Shown here: positions 17,763-27,308 of the stretch, piece by piece | How the letters are laid out: each line of letters begins with the position of its first letter | Position numbering within the stretch: the first letter of the stretch is position 1 | NCBI GenBank assembly: GCA_947302715.1 | Contig: CAMYVY010000001.1 | Location: 62,001 to 126,000, forward strand | Length of the DNA stretch: 64,000 nucleotides | From: an uncultured Clostridia bacterium | Lineage (GTDB): Bacteria; Bacillota; Clostridia; Peptostreptococcales; Anaerovoracaceae | Reading direction: 5' to 3' | Position numbers and translations under genes: made by a program | The notes under the pieces: generated by a model | Seen by the model: only the letters and a program-made list of their open reading frames with translations | Database searches by the model: none | Told to the model about the DNA's origin: nothing

Positions 17763-20357
17763 ATGAATATAGATAAATATACACAGAATGCACAAAGTGC
17801 AATACTCGATGCTCAGAATATAGCCGCGGAAAACGGCAATCAAAGCTTGGATCCTGAGCATCTTCATCTTGCCTTACTTAGACAGAAAGATGGACTGATA
17901 CCGAGACTTTTGACATATATGCAGGTAAATCCTGTACAGGTTGAAAGCTTTCTTTCCAATGAAGTTGACAAGCTTCCAAAAGTATCCGGAAGCGGAAGTG
18001 AAGGGGTATATCTCTCACAGAGACTTAATGGAATCCTATCAAAGTCTGAAAAAAAAGCAAAGGATTTTAAAGATGATTACATAAGCGTGGAACATATATA
18101 TCTTTCCATGCTTGAAGAACGAAATGGCTTGAATTCAAATGTATTCAGCCGCTTCGGTATCGACACGAACAAGTTCTTGGAAGCATTGACAAAGGTAAGG
18201 GGGAACCAGAGAGTGACTACACAGAATCCGGAAGAAAACTATGAGGCGCTTGCCAAATACGGTACTGATTTGGTTGAAATGGCGAGGCAGGGTAAACTTG
18301 ACCCTGTAATCGGTCGCGACCAGGAAATCAGACATACGATACAGATTCTTTCTAGGAGGACTAAAAACAATCCGGTGCTTATCGGTGAACCCGGTGTCGG
18401 TAAAACCGCCGTGGTTGAAGGTCTTGCTCAAAGAATACTAAAGGGCGATGTGCCGGAGGGACTTAAGGATAAGACCATATATGCCCTCGATATGGGAGCA
18501 CTTATTGCCGGCGCAAAGTTCAGGGGTGAATTTGAGGAGCGCCTAAAAGCCGTACTTAATGAGGTCGAAAAATCGGAAGGAAAGATAATCCTCTTTATCG
18601 ACGAAATCCATAATATCGTTGGAGCCGGAAAAACCGAAGGATCGATGGATGCAGGGAATCTCCTTAAACCAAAACTGGCAAGAGGCGAACTCCACTGCAT
18701 AGGTGCAACTACACTCGATGAATACAGAAAATATGTTGAGAAGGACGCAGCGCTCGAGCGCAGATTCCAAAAAGTCCTGGTCGATCAGCCGACGGTTGAA
18801 GATACTATTTCAATTCTTCGCGGATTGAAAGAAAGATTCGAAATCCACCATGGAGTAAGAATTACGGACAATGCCTTGATCGCATGCGCCACGCTTTCCG
18901 ATAGGTATATAAGCGACAGATTTCTTCCCGATAAGGCCATAGACCTTATGGATGAAGCCGCATCGAGAATCAGAACCGAAATTGACAGCATGCCTGCTGA
19001 ATTGGATGAAATATCAAGAAAAATTATGCAGCTCGAAATTGAACGTCAAGCTCTCGGAAAGGAGACGGACAAGGCATCTAAGGCAAGGCTCGAAACCCTT
19101 GAACGAGAATTGTCGGAGCTTAAGGATGAGAGCGCTTCAATGCGCGCTCAGTGGGAAAGTGAAAAGAAAGCCATAGTAGAATCAAAAAGCACAAAGCAGG
19201 AAATAGAAGATGTTCGGCACAAAATGGAAGAGGCTGAACGCAATTATGACCTGGAGACATTGGCAAAGCTTAAATACGGAACTCTTCCCGAACTCGAAAG
19301 GAAGCTCGAGGATGAAAAAATGGCTATGGAATCGGCTTCCGAAACAAGATTGCTTAAAGAGGAAGTAGGGGAAGAAGAAATCGCTGAGGTTGTTTCTCAG
19401 TGGACCGGTATTCCTGTGAGCAAATTGGTGGAGACCGAGAGAGAAAAACTGCTTCGCCTTTCCGAAATACTTCATAAGAGAGTTATAGGTCAAGACGAAG
19501 GGGTCACTGCGGTATCCGAATCCATACTTCGCGCAAGAGCGGGACTTAAGGATGAACACCGACCCATAGGTTCATTTATCTTCCTTGGACCAACAGGCGT
19601 AGGAAAGACAGAACTCGCGAAGGCTCTTTCGGAAGCGCTGTTTGACAGCGAAAAGAACATGATTCGTATAGATATGTCGGAGTATATGGAAAAGCACAGT
19701 GTATCGAGACTCGTAGGTGCTCCTCCGGGATACGTCGGCTATGACGAAGGCGGACAGCTTACGGAAGCGGTTCGCAGGAAGCCTTACAGCGTGATACTTT
19801 TTGATGAAATTGAAAAGGCCCATCCCGATGTATTCAATATACTTCTTCAGCTCCTGGATGACGGCAGACTTACCGACAATCAAGGCCGAACCGTCGATTT
19901 TAAAAACACCATTGTCATAATGACCAGCAATATAGGTTCTCAGGAACTTATCGACAATATCGACGGTAAGGGAAACATAGATGACGAGGTAAAAGAAAGA
20001 GTAAGGGGAATGCTATCCGCTTATTTCCGCCCTGAATTCCTGAACAGGGTTGACGACATAGTGGTCTTTAGTCCTCTAACCATCGATCAGATAAAGGACA
20101 TAATCATACTTTCGATGAATGGACTAAAATCAAGATTGGAAGATCATGATATAAGCCTTGTGCTTACGGAGAATGCAAAGACATATATAGCAAATCAGGC
20201 CTACGATCCCAATTATGGTGCACGTCCTGTAAAACGCTATATTCAGAAGTATATAGAAACGGAACTTGCATCAAGGATGATTAGAGGGGACATAGTCGAT
20301 GGCGATAAGGTGGAAATAGACGCTAATGATGATGGCTTAATTTTCGCAACACTCTAA
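17763..20357 (+). CDS. clpB: Disaggregase chaperone ClpB
   Basis: Hsp100 AAA+ hexameric unfoldase that resolubilises aggregated proteins with DnaK. The 864 residues show the Clp N-domain (1-150) and AAA-1 with Walker A G-E-P-G-V-G-K-T at 208-215. The coiled-coil M domain that distinguishes ClpB from ClpA/ClpC spans about 400-530, and AAA-2 has Walker A G-P-T-G-V-G-K-T at 609-616. Sensor and arginine-finger regions such as F-R-P-E-F-L-N-R are present. It is monocistronic: the CIRCE operator lies upstream and a large inverted-repeat structure starts 2 bp after its stop. An AAGGGG ribosome-binding site precedes the ATG. Confidence 0.98.
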   Translation: MNIDKYTQNAQSAILDAQNIAAENGNQSLDPEHLHLALLRQKDGLIPRLLTYMQVNPVQVESFLSNEVDKLPKVSGSGSEGVYLSQRLNGILSKSEKKAKDFKDDYISVEHIYLSMLEERNGLNSNVFSRFGIDTNKFLEALTKVRGNQRVTTQNPEENYEALAKYGTDLVEMARQGKLDPVIGRDQEIRHTIQILSRRTKNNPVLIGEPGVGKTAVVEGLAQRILKGDVPEGLKDKTIYALDMGALIAGAKFRGEFEERLKAVLNEVEKSEGKIILFIDEIHNIVGAGKTEGSMDAGNLLKPKLARGELHCIGATTLDEYRKYVEKDAALERRFQKVLVDQPTVEDTISILRGLKERFEIHHGVRITDNALIACATLSDRYISDRFLPDKAIDLMDEAASRIRTEIDSMPAELDEISRKIMQLEIERQALGKETDKASKARLETLERELSELKDESASMRAQWESEKKAIVESKSTKQEIEDVRHKMEEAERNYDLETLAKLKYGTLPELERKLEDEKMAMESASETRLLKEEVGEEEIAEVVSQWTGIPVSKLVETEREKLLRLSEILHKRVIGQDEGVTAVSESILRARAGLKDEHRPIGSFIFLGPTGVGKTELAKALSEALFDSEKNMIRIDMSEYMEKHSVSRLVGAPPGYVGYDEGGQLTEAVRRKPYSVILFDEIEKAHPDVFNILLQLLDDGRLTDNQGRTVDFKNTIVIMTSNIGSQELIDNIDGKGNIDDEVKERVRGMLSAYFRPEFLNRVDDIVVFSPLTIDQIKDIIILSMNGLKSRLEDHDISLVLTENAKTYIANQAYDPNYGARPVKRYIQKYIETELASRMIRGDIVDGDKVEIDANDDGLIFATL

Positions 20358-20358
20358 T

Positions 20359-20564
20359 GAATCCGGCATGGACCTGATACGATCATTTAACCATTAAGAA
20401 AATTTATACAACAATTCAAAAAAATAAAAAATCCTCGTAGCGTAGTTGACCAATGGGTAGCGAAGTGGGCCCCCTTGGGCAACTCCACGAGGATGCTTTT
20501 ATTTTTTTGTTATTGTTGCAAATTTTCGGTCTGGTTAAATGTTGTATAGGTCCATGCCGGATTC
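20359..20564. repeat. 206-bp near-palindromic inverted-repeat element between clpB and secDF
   Basis: Two arms of about 80 bases (20359-20438 and 20487-20564) are reverse complements at about 68 positions, around a 48-base centre. The outer 17 bp are perfect (20359-20375 with 20548-20564), and so are the inner 8 bp, ATCCTCGT with ACGAGGAT. Between these, A-rich and T-rich blocks pair with only small bulges. It could be a MITE-like insertion, a structured RNA, or both, and its inner hairpin with T-rich right arm could terminate clpB transcription. No target-site duplication is visible at the edges. No transposase gene is in the window. This element fills most of the 375-bp gap 20358-20732. Confidence 0.85.
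20431..20510 (+). terminator. Inner hairpin with T-rich tail, likely clpB terminator
   Basis: ATCCTCGT/ACGAGGAT form the base of a hairpin with a further stem (AGTTG/CAACT and CCAA/TTGG) inside. A tract of TTTTATTTTTTT follows at about 20497-20508. This is the expected position for a clpB terminator; the matching A-tract on the left makes it potentially bidirectional. Confidence 0.6.
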
Positions 20565-20631
20565 GTTGGAATATTGTGAAAATTCAAGCGTCTTAAAGTT
20601 CAATTTTTTTGTATTTTCTGCGGTTTTTGGC

Positions 20632-20660
20632 TTGAATAGGACTGTCAAAAGTAGTAGAAT
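20632..20660 (+). promoter_or_regulatory. Putative promoter for secDF
   Basis: TTGAAT (20632-20637), a 17-bp spacer and TAGAAT (20655-20660) lie 73 bp before the secDF start. Downstream, a short hairpin TGCCC/GGGCA (20681-20697) lies in the leader before a GGAGG ribosome-binding site. Confidence 0.5.
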
Positions 20661-20732
20661 ATATACCATTGTAATTATACTGCCCGTTTTGTGGGCAAAA
20701 TAAAAAAATTAAGTTAATTCACGGAGGAAGAA

Positions 20733-22940
20733 ATGAGCTCAACATTAAGGAAAATACTATCCGTCATCATTATTCTAGTTGTTCTATGTGGATGGTATGT
20801 AACAGTATTCGGAATTGGTTCAATCAGTTCCGTAAAGGATGTGTTAAAATTTGGCCTTGATATAAACGGCGGTGTTTATGTGGTCATGGAAGCTGACACA
20901 GATTTGACAGGTGAAGAACTAAATCAAACCATGGAGCAGACCAGAGAGGTTCTGAACAAACGTGTAAACGCCATGGGTATCTCGGAAGCAACTGTATCAT
21001 TGGAAGGTGAAAAGCGTCTGCGTGTTGAAATGCCTGGTGTCGATGATGCAGATGAAGCAATTGCAGCTATTGGACAGACAGCACAACTGATGTTCCTTAT
21101 GGCTGATGGTTCACTGGTTCTTACCGGAGAAGATGTACAGACCGCAGGTACCGACGTCGATACGGAACATGGTGGTTACAAGATTACACTTGAATTTACA
21201 GGAGACGGCGCAACCAAGTTTGCGGAAGCCACTCAGAATGCGCTTTCCGGAACTATTGATTCAACCAATACCGGAGTGGATAGCAGAGCCATCATAATCA
21301 TGCTCGATAATGAAATACTGACAGCACCGGTCGTACAGTCCGTTATCAGCAATGGTCGTTGTGAAATCACAAGTCAAAATGGTGGATATAGTCTGGAAGA
21401 AGCTTCTACAACTGCAGCACTCATCAGAGGTGGTGCACTGCCTGTAACTCTTAATGAAATTACTTCTTCGGTTCAGACAGCTACAATCGGTGCCGATGCA
21501 CTTAACAAGAGCATAATTGCAGGTGCCATTGGTCTACTTCTAGTATTTATTTTGATGATCGTCATGTATGGACTTCTTGGAGTTATGGCTGACATCGCAC
21601 TTGCTCTCTATGTGCTCCTCGATATATGGGCAGTAGCTGCAATCGGTGCAGTACTTACTCTCCCGGGAATCGCAGCTATCATACTTTCAATCGGTATGGC
21701 AGTTGACGCAAACGTAATCATATTTGCACGTATCAGAGAAGAAATCTCCAAGGGCAAGACCATCAGAGTTGCTGTTGCTGAAGGTTTCAGACATGCTGTC
21801 GTAACAGTTTTGGACGCACAGATTACAACTCTTATTGCAGCGATAGTTCTGTATCTGATCGGTTCCACAACAGTAAAGGGCTTCGCAATCACATTGATGA
21901 TCGGTATCGTTCTCAGTATCTTTACCGCAGTTGTCGTAACACAGGTTCTCATTGGACTTCTTGCTGAAAGCGATAAGTTTGCAAAGAACAAATACTTTGG
22001 TGTCAATGAAGATGGAACACCTAAGCAGTTTATCAAGACAGAGTTCAAATTCGTCAAGAACCGCAAAATCTATTATGCAATCAGCATCGCTGTAATCGTA
22101 ATCGGTCTGGGACTTGGATTAATCAGAGGTTTTAACTACGGTATCGACTTTACCGGTGGTACAATGCTCCAGCTCGATATGAAGCAGACAGTTGATACAA
22201 ACGAAGTAATCAGCACAATCAGCGAATATGACCTCAATCCGACTGTAATCAGAACCGGAGACAATGGAAATCAGATCATCATCAGAACCATCAAGGCTCT
22301 TGATAATGAACAAAGACTCAATATTGTAAATACCTTGGGCGAAAAGTATGGAATTACAGAGGATGACGTCCTTGCTTCCGAACAATTCGGTCCTACAGTA
22401 GGTAACGAGCTTAAGTCAAACGCTATTAGATCAATAATAATCGCTTCACTATGTATGCTCATTTATATCATCTTCCGTTTCAAGACTTGGAAATACGGCG
22501 TTTCTTCCGTCATCGCACTCTTGCATGACGTACTGGTTGTTCTCGCAATGTATGGCATCTTCCAGTTTACGATTAACAACCCGTTCATAGCAGGTATTTT
22601 GACGGTAGTAGGATATTCGATAAACAACACGATCGTTATCTTTGATAGATTGAGGGAAAACAGAAATCTGTACAAGAGAGAAACACTTGAAGCGAATATC
22701 GACAAGAGTATCAACCAGACGCTCAATCGTTCAGTTATGACTTCACTTACAACACTGCTCTGCATGATACCTATGACTATCATGGTATCAACGTCCATCA
22801 GAGAATTCATCATTCCTCTGATCATCGGTGTAATTGTAGGTACATATTCATCCGTCTTCCTTGCCAGTCCGATTCTGTATGAATTCAGTAAAGGCGAACA
22901 AAAGGTTAAGTATGTAGGCGGAACCAAAAAGGATAAATAA
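20733..22940 (+). CDS. secDF: Protein translocase subunit SecDF (fused SecD and SecF)
   Basis: RND-type membrane protein that uses the proton gradient to help pull secreted proteins across the membrane after SecA/SecYEG. The 735 residues join SecD (about 1-430) and SecF (about 430-735) in one chain, so twelve membrane spans are expected. The SecD half starts with a signal-anchor span (7-29), then the conserved G-L-D-I-N-G-G segment and the periplasmic-type P1 domain. Its later spans include A-V-D-A-N-V-I-I-F-A-R-I-R-E-E. The SecF half has N-Y-G-I-D-F-T-G-G-T and S-I-N-N-T-I-V-I-F-D-R-L-R-E-N, the SecF signature. The conserved Asp and Asn/Arg of the proton path are present. It has its own putative promoter and a GGAGG site. 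Confidence 0.97.
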   Translation: MSSTLRKILSVIIILVVLCGWYVTVFGIGSISSVKDVLKFGLDINGGVYVVMEADTDLTGEELNQTMEQTREVLNKRVNAMGISEATVSLEGEKRLRVEMPGVDDADEAIAAIGQTAQLMFLMADGSLVLTGEDVQTAGTDVDTEHGGYKITLEFTGDGATKFAEATQNALSGTIDSTNTGVDSRAIIIMLDNEILTAPVVQSVISNGRCEITSQNGGYSLEEASTTAALIRGGALPVTLNEITSSVQTATIGADALNKSIIAGAIGLLLVFILMIVMYGLLGVMADIALALYVLLDIWAVAAIGAVLTLPGIAAIILSIGMAVDANVIIFARIREEISKGKTIRVAVAEGFRHAVVTVLDAQITTLIAAIVLYLIGSTTVKGFAITLMIGIVLSIFTAVVVTQVLIGLLAESDKFAKNKYFGVNEDGTPKQFIKTEFKFVKNRKIYYAISIAVIVIGLGLGLIRGFNYGIDFTGGTMLQLDMKQTVDTNEVISTISEYDLNPTVIRTGDNGNQIIIRTIKALDNEQRLNIVNTLGEKYGITEDDVLASEQFGPTVGNELKSNAIRSIIIASLCMLIYIIFRFKTWKYGVSSVIALLHDVLVVLAMYGIFQFTINNPFIAGILTVVGYSINNTIVIFDRLRENRNLYKRETLEANIDKSINQTLNRSVMTSLTTLLCMIPMTIMVSTSIREFIIPLIIGVIVGTYSSVFLASPILYEFSKGEQKVKYVGGTKKDK

Positions 22941-22963
22941 TCTATAAAGAATCATATTCAACA

Positions 22964-22993
22964 AGGGACGGCATCAATACTTATGCCGTCCCT
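22964..22993. repeat. Perfect stem-loop between secDF and relA, GGGACGG family
   Basis: An 11-bp perfect stem (AGGGACGGCAT with ATGCCGTCCCT) encloses an 8-base loop. No T-tract follows. Its outer core GGGACGG/CCGTCCC is shared with the stem-loop at 47675-47702, suggesting a dispersed REP-like repeat that may double as a transcript-end stabiliser. Confidence 0.75.
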
Positions 22994-23014
22994 AAGTGCA
23001 AAACTGGAGAAATC

Positions 23015-25219
23015 ATGAAGACCAAAGAAGAATTCCTAAAAGAACTTCTGGAAATCAATTCCGGATATGATATGGAACTCATCGGAAGGGCTTTCGACAA
23101 GGCAGAGGAGCTTCACGAGGGACAACTTCGAAGAAGCGGTGAGCCTTATATCATTCATCCAATGGCTGTAGCTTTAATTCTTGCTCAACTTGGAATGGAT
23201 GAGGAAACAATTGTCGGGGGCTTGCTTCATGATGTCGTCGAAGATACAAGCTATACCAGAGAGATGATGGCCAAGGACTTCGGTCAGGATGTCGCTCTTT
23301 TGGTGGACGGAGTTACCAAACTTGGTTCCATCAAGTTCGACACACAGGAAGAGGCCCAGGCAGAGAACCTCAGAAAGATGTTCCTCGCCATGTCGAAGGA
23401 CATCCGGGTTCTTATCATTAAACTCGCCGATAGACTCCACAATATGCGCACTGCGGAATATTGGGATACCGATAAACAAAAGGAAAAGTCAAGAGAGACC
23501 CTTGATATTTATGCTCCTTTGGCAGCCAGACTCGGCATGTACAATATTAAATTTGAGCTTGAGGACATAGCACTTAAATATCTATGGCCTGATGAATATG
23601 AAAAGCTCGTCGTCAAAGTAAGTGCAGCAAAGGAAACGCATGAAGAATTCATCAAGGAGGTAATCGACAGAATTAAAAATTCCCTTGATCAAATGGGAAT
23701 TCATTATGACATAAGCGGTAGATCCAAGCATCTCTACAGCATCTATAAAAAGATGGTAGTTCAGAAGAAGGATCTTGAAGAGATTTTTGATTTAACTGCA
23801 ATCCGCGTAATAGTTGACAGCGTGAGGGATTGCTATGCGGTTCTTGGTCAAGTCCATACAATGTGGAAGCCTATTCCTGGAAGATTCAAGGACTATATAG
23901 CCATGCCTAAACCCAATATGTATCAGTCTCTTCACACCACACTTCTCGGTGAGAACGGCGAACCCTTCGAAATTCAGATAAGAACCTACGAAATGCACCA
24001 GGTCGCTGAATACGGTATCGCGGCTCATTGGAAATACAAGGAAGGTAAAACCAGCGGGACATCCAGCAAGGATGAAGTCAAGCTCGCTTGGCTTAGACAA
24101 ACATTGGAATGGCAGCAGGAATTAAAGGACCCGAAGGAGTTCATGGAAACCCTTAAAATGGACCTTTTCTCAAGCCAGGTATTTGTTTTTACACCAAGGG
24201 GCGAAGTTATAGAATTACCGGCCGAGTCAACACCTTTGGATTTTGCATTTAAGATTCATACCGATGTAGGTTGCCACTGCGTGGGAGCAAAGGTAAACGG
24301 TAAAATGGTTACCATCGACCATGCCCTGCATAACGGTGATATAGTCGAAATTGTAACATCTGCAAATTCGAGCGGCCCAAGCGTCAACTGGCTTAAGATA
24401 GCTAAGAGTTCATCAGCAAGGAATAAGATTCGTCAGTGGCTTAAGAAGGCCAATCGATCCGACGACGTTGAAAAGGGCAAGGTCCTCCTTGATAAATACA
24501 TCAGAAAAAAGGGATATGACCCGCAGCTTGTTGAACGTGCGGCACAGATGAACAGGGCCATGAAGGAACTTGGCATTGCTCACGCGATGGATGACCTATA
24601 TGTTCAGATAAGCAAGAACAGCACGCTTCTAAATAAATACGCGGGAATGCTCTTTAAATACTATGACGAGGAACATACGCTTGAACAGCAAAAGGACGAA
24701 GAAAGAATTCGTGCTCTAAAATCCGAAGAAGCGAAGCGTAAGAAGCAGGATCAAGAGAGAAGAGACAATCCCGGAATAATCGTCAAGGGCGCAGATAATC
24801 TGATGATTAGAATTTCAAGATGCTGTAACCCTGTGCCCGGAGATGACATTATCGGATTCATTACAAAGGGAAGAGGAATATCTGTACATCGTAAAGATTG
24901 TTCGAATATCGTATCGCTTCCCGATGATGAGAAGTCTCGCATGATAGACGTTGAATGGGAAGACCTTAAGGAAGGAAAATCCTATAATACCGATGTTCTC
25001 ATTCATGCTGCAGACAGAAAAAGGCTCTTTTCCGATATTTCGAAGGTTTGTGAGGACCTCGACATAGATATTTCGGGTGTAAATGCCAAGAGTACGAAGG
25101 ATGGACATGCAACAATAACCTTAACACTTTCCATATCCAGCACCCAGGAAATGCAGAAGGTTCTTAGGTCTATAAGGAATGTTGAGGGAGTGACCGACGT
25201 ATATCGAGCAAGAGCATAG
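23015..25219 (+). CDS. relA: Bifunctional (p)ppGpp synthetase/hydrolase RelA/SpoT
   Basis: Rel enzyme that makes (p)ppGpp from GTP/GDP and ATP on amino-acid starvation and hydrolyses it otherwise. The 734 residues show all four regions. The HD hydrolase domain has H48 and H-D-V-V-E-D at 72-77, so hydrolysis should be active. The synthetase domain includes G-R-S-K-H-L-Y-S-I-Y-K-K-M at about 233-245. The TGS domain (about 390-450) starts V-F-V-F-T-P-R-G-E-V and a C-terminal ACT domain covers the last 80 residues. The region between contains a conserved C-C-N-P-V-P-G-D. It is the usual single long Rel of Firmicutes. GGAGA precedes the ATG. Confidence 0.97.
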   Translation: MKTKEEFLKELLEINSGYDMELIGRAFDKAEELHEGQLRRSGEPYIIHPMAVALILAQLGMDEETIVGGLLHDVVEDTSYTREMMAKDFGQDVALLVDGVTKLGSIKFDTQEEAQAENLRKMFLAMSKDIRVLIIKLADRLHNMRTAEYWDTDKQKEKSRETLDIYAPLAARLGMYNIKFELEDIALKYLWPDEYEKLVVKVSAAKETHEEFIKEVIDRIKNSLDQMGIHYDISGRSKHLYSIYKKMVVQKKDLEEIFDLTAIRVIVDSVRDCYAVLGQVHTMWKPIPGRFKDYIAMPKPNMYQSLHTTLLGENGEPFEIQIRTYEMHQVAEYGIAAHWKYKEGKTSGTSSKDEVKLAWLRQTLEWQQELKDPKEFMETLKMDLFSSQVFVFTPRGEVIELPAESTPLDFAFKIHTDVGCHCVGAKVNGKMVTIDHALHNGDIVEIVTSANSSGPSVNWLKIAKSSSARNKIRQWLKKANRSDDVEKGKVLLDKYIRKKGYDPQLVERAAQMNRAMKELGIAHAMDDLYVQISKNSTLLNKYAGMLFKYYDEEHTLEQQKDEERIRALKSEEAKRKKQDQERRDNPGIIVKGADNLMIRISRCCNPVPGDDIIGFITKGRGISVHRKDCSNIVSLPDDEKSRMIDVEWEDLKEGKSYNTDVLIHAADRKRLFSDISKVCEDLDIDISGVNAKSTKDGHATITLTLSISSTQEMQKVLRSIRNVEGVTDVYRARA

Positions 25220-25264
25220 ATTGCGAATTGTTATTTCTTTAAGATAAAGATTTGGAGATAAAAG

Positions 25265-25903
25265 GTGAAGATAAGACACTACGCGACGGGAGCGTTGGCC
25301 GTAAACACGTATCTGGCATATGACGATAACGGAAAGGGGTTTATCGTCGATCCCGGTGGATATGACGAAAGAATGGTTCACGACATCGAAAAGGAAAAAA
25401 TCGACGTGGAGTATATCATTCTTACGCATGGTCACTGCGATCATATAGGAGGTATTCCGGGTTTTAAGGAAAAATATCCGAAGATTAAGGTTGTTGCGCA
25501 TAAGTCCGAAAAGGAAATGCTTGAGAACGCAAAGATGAATTCTTCAAGAGAATTCTTTGGCTATCCGGTCACGGTGAGCGCAGATATATTCGTAAAAGAT
25601 GGGGATACTCTAAAAGTCGGAGATATGGACCTTGAATTTATACACACACCGGGACATTCCAAGGGTGGAATCTGCATCTATATAAAGAAGGACAAGGTCT
25701 GTTTTAGCGGCGATACGCTTTTCAGAGCATCCGTCGGGAGAACGGATTTATATGGCGGCGATTGGGATGAACTCGTAAATTCAATTAAAACGAAGCTCTA
25801 TGTGCTTCCCGATGATACTTTGATTCTGTCGGGACATATGGGAGAAACAAATATAGGATTTGAAAAGAGGTATAACCCCTTTGTGCAGGATAGGGATAAT
25901 TAA
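25265..25903 (+). CDS. MBL-fold metallo-hydrolase, glyoxalase II-like
   Basis: A 212-residue metallo-beta-lactamase-fold hydrolase. The metal motif is T-H-G-H-C-D-H (54-60), fitting H-x-H-x-D-H, followed by T-P-G-H-S-K-G-G and F-S-G-D-T-L-F with the bridging aspartate. A final S-G-H-M-G-E-T supplies the last histidine. The family (YcbL/YqgX-like) hydrolyses thioesters such as S-lactoylglutathione analogues; the physiological substrate here is unknown. The start is GTG with a TTGGAGATAAAAG region upstream. It follows relA by 45 bp and overlaps or abuts hemZ, an arrangement common in Clostridia. Confidence 0.88.
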   Translation: MKIRHYATGALAVNTYLAYDDNGKGFIVDPGGYDERMVHDIEKEKIDVEYIILTHGHCDHIGGIPGFKEKYPKIKVVAHKSEKEMLENAKMNSSREFFGYPVTVSADIFVKDGDTLKVGDMDLEFIHTPGHSKGGICIYIKKDKVCFSGDTLFRASVGRTDLYGGDWDELVNSIKTKLYVLPDDTLILSGHMGETNIGFEKRYNPFVQDRDN

Positions 25904-27308
25904 TTTAGAGAAGACGGAGGTTCTAAAGGAACTTATTAATGAGTTCATGAGTCCTACGGAATATGTTTTCCATGTCCTGAATGCTGGATTTCAGGCTAAT
26001 GGAACAAGCAGTTTCGATATCTTGATCGATGCGGATAGCCTGAACATTCCGGAAGATATGAACCTTTTACATGGGAAGAAAGACTTTAATCTCACGCAGA
26101 CAGAACGAACGGAGCTCGTAAAAAGAAAACTCTATTCTGACCTTGTTAAGCTTACAGGATATGAGCCACTCTGGGGAACCTTGACGGGGGTAAGACCTGT
26201 AAAACTTGCAGGCGAACTCATTGAAAAGTTCGGAGAAGGAGAAGCATACAAATTACTTAGAAACTATTACCTTATCAGTGAAACCAAGAGCCGATTGATA
26301 ATGGATATCTATAATTATCAGATTCAATCGCTTGGAAAACCGGGGAAAAACAGTGTTTCGGTATATATAGGAATTCCATTTTGTCCAACAAGATGTTTGT
26401 ATTGCTCCTTCGCCTCAAATCAGGTTCCGAAATCCGAAATAGAGAGATATCTTCCTGCCTTGATTCATGAAATACATGAAGTATCAAAGCTGATCAGGGA
26501 GAGAGATTATACGATTGAAAGCATTTATATGGGAGGAGGAACTCCTACGACCCTTGATTCAAAAGAGATGGACGTTCTCCTCTCTGAAATTCGAAAGAGT
26601 TTTGATTTAGGTAGTACTAAGGAGTTTACCGTTGAGGCCGGAAGACCTGATACAATCGATAGGGATAAACTCTTGGTTCTAAAAAATCATGGGGTTGAAA
26701 GAATTAGCATAAATCCGCAGACCATGAATCCCAAAACCCTTGAACTAATCGGTCGTTCACATACTCCTGAAGATATAGAACGGGCATTTAAGGATGCTCT
26801 TCATGTCGGATTTGAAAGCATTAATTGCGATCTTATAGCGGGACTTCCGGAGGAAAATCTTGATGATATCAAGGCGTCCCTCAACTGGGTCATGGAAATG
26901 GGAGCCGACAATATCACCGTCCACAATCTTGCTGTAAAAAGAGCATCAAGATTGAATGAGAGCGATCCGGAGTATCATTATAAAAAAGCGAGAATTACGG
27001 CTGAAATGATAGATCTGGCGGATGACATACTTGTTTCCAAGGGTTATAAGCCATATTACCTCTACAGGCAAAAACACATGGCGGGTTCGGGAGAGAATAC
27101 CGGATACTGCTTGCCGGGGAAAGAGGGACTATATAATGTTCGCATTATGGATGAACATCAGACGATACTCGCGCTCGGGGCAGGCGGAATAACGAAATAC
27201 TACCATCCCGAAGAGAACAGACTTGTAAGAGTACCTAATGTGACAAATTACGAGCAATATATTGAGAGAATAGATGAAATGATTGGGAGAAAGAAAAATG
27301 CTTACTAA
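25881..27308 (+). CDS. hemZ: Radical-SAM coproporphyrinogen III oxidase-like protein HemZ
   Basis: Radical-SAM protein of the HemN/HemZ family, implicated in oxygen-independent heme synthesis; members without heme genes around them can have other roles. The cluster motif is C-P-T-R-C-L-Y-C with cysteines at 168, 172 and 175 (numbered from 25881), followed by the SAM-binding G-G-G-T-P-T segment. A long N-terminal region of about 160 residues is typical of HemZ, not HemN. The start is uncertain: TTG at 25881 has AAAGAGG 10 bases before it and overlaps the MBL gene by 23 bp. Alternatives are TTG 25860 and ATG 25947, whose best ribosome-binding site is too far away. The 3' end overlaps hisS by 11 bp. 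Confidence 0.85.
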   Translation: MCRIGIINLEKTEVLKELINEFMSPTEYVFHVLNAGFQANGTSSFDILIDADSLNIPEDMNLLHGKKDFNLTQTERTELVKRKLYSDLVKLTGYEPLWGTLTGVRPVKLAGELIEKFGEGEAYKLLRNYYLISETKSRLIMDIYNYQIQSLGKPGKNSVSVYIGIPFCPTRCLYCSFASNQVPKSEIERYLPALIHEIHEVSKLIRERDYTIESIYMGGGTPTTLDSKEMDVLLSEIRKSFDLGSTKEFTVEAGRPDTIDRDKLLVLKNHGVERISINPQTMNPKTLELIGRSHTPEDIERAFKDALHVGFESINCDLIAGLPEENLDDIKASLNWVMEMGADNITVHNLAVKRASRLNESDPEYHYKKARITAEMIDLADDILVSKGYKPYYLYRQKHMAGSGENTGYCLPGKEGLYNVRIMDEHQTILALGAGGITKYYHPEENRLVRVPNVTNYEQYIERIDEMIGRKKNAY

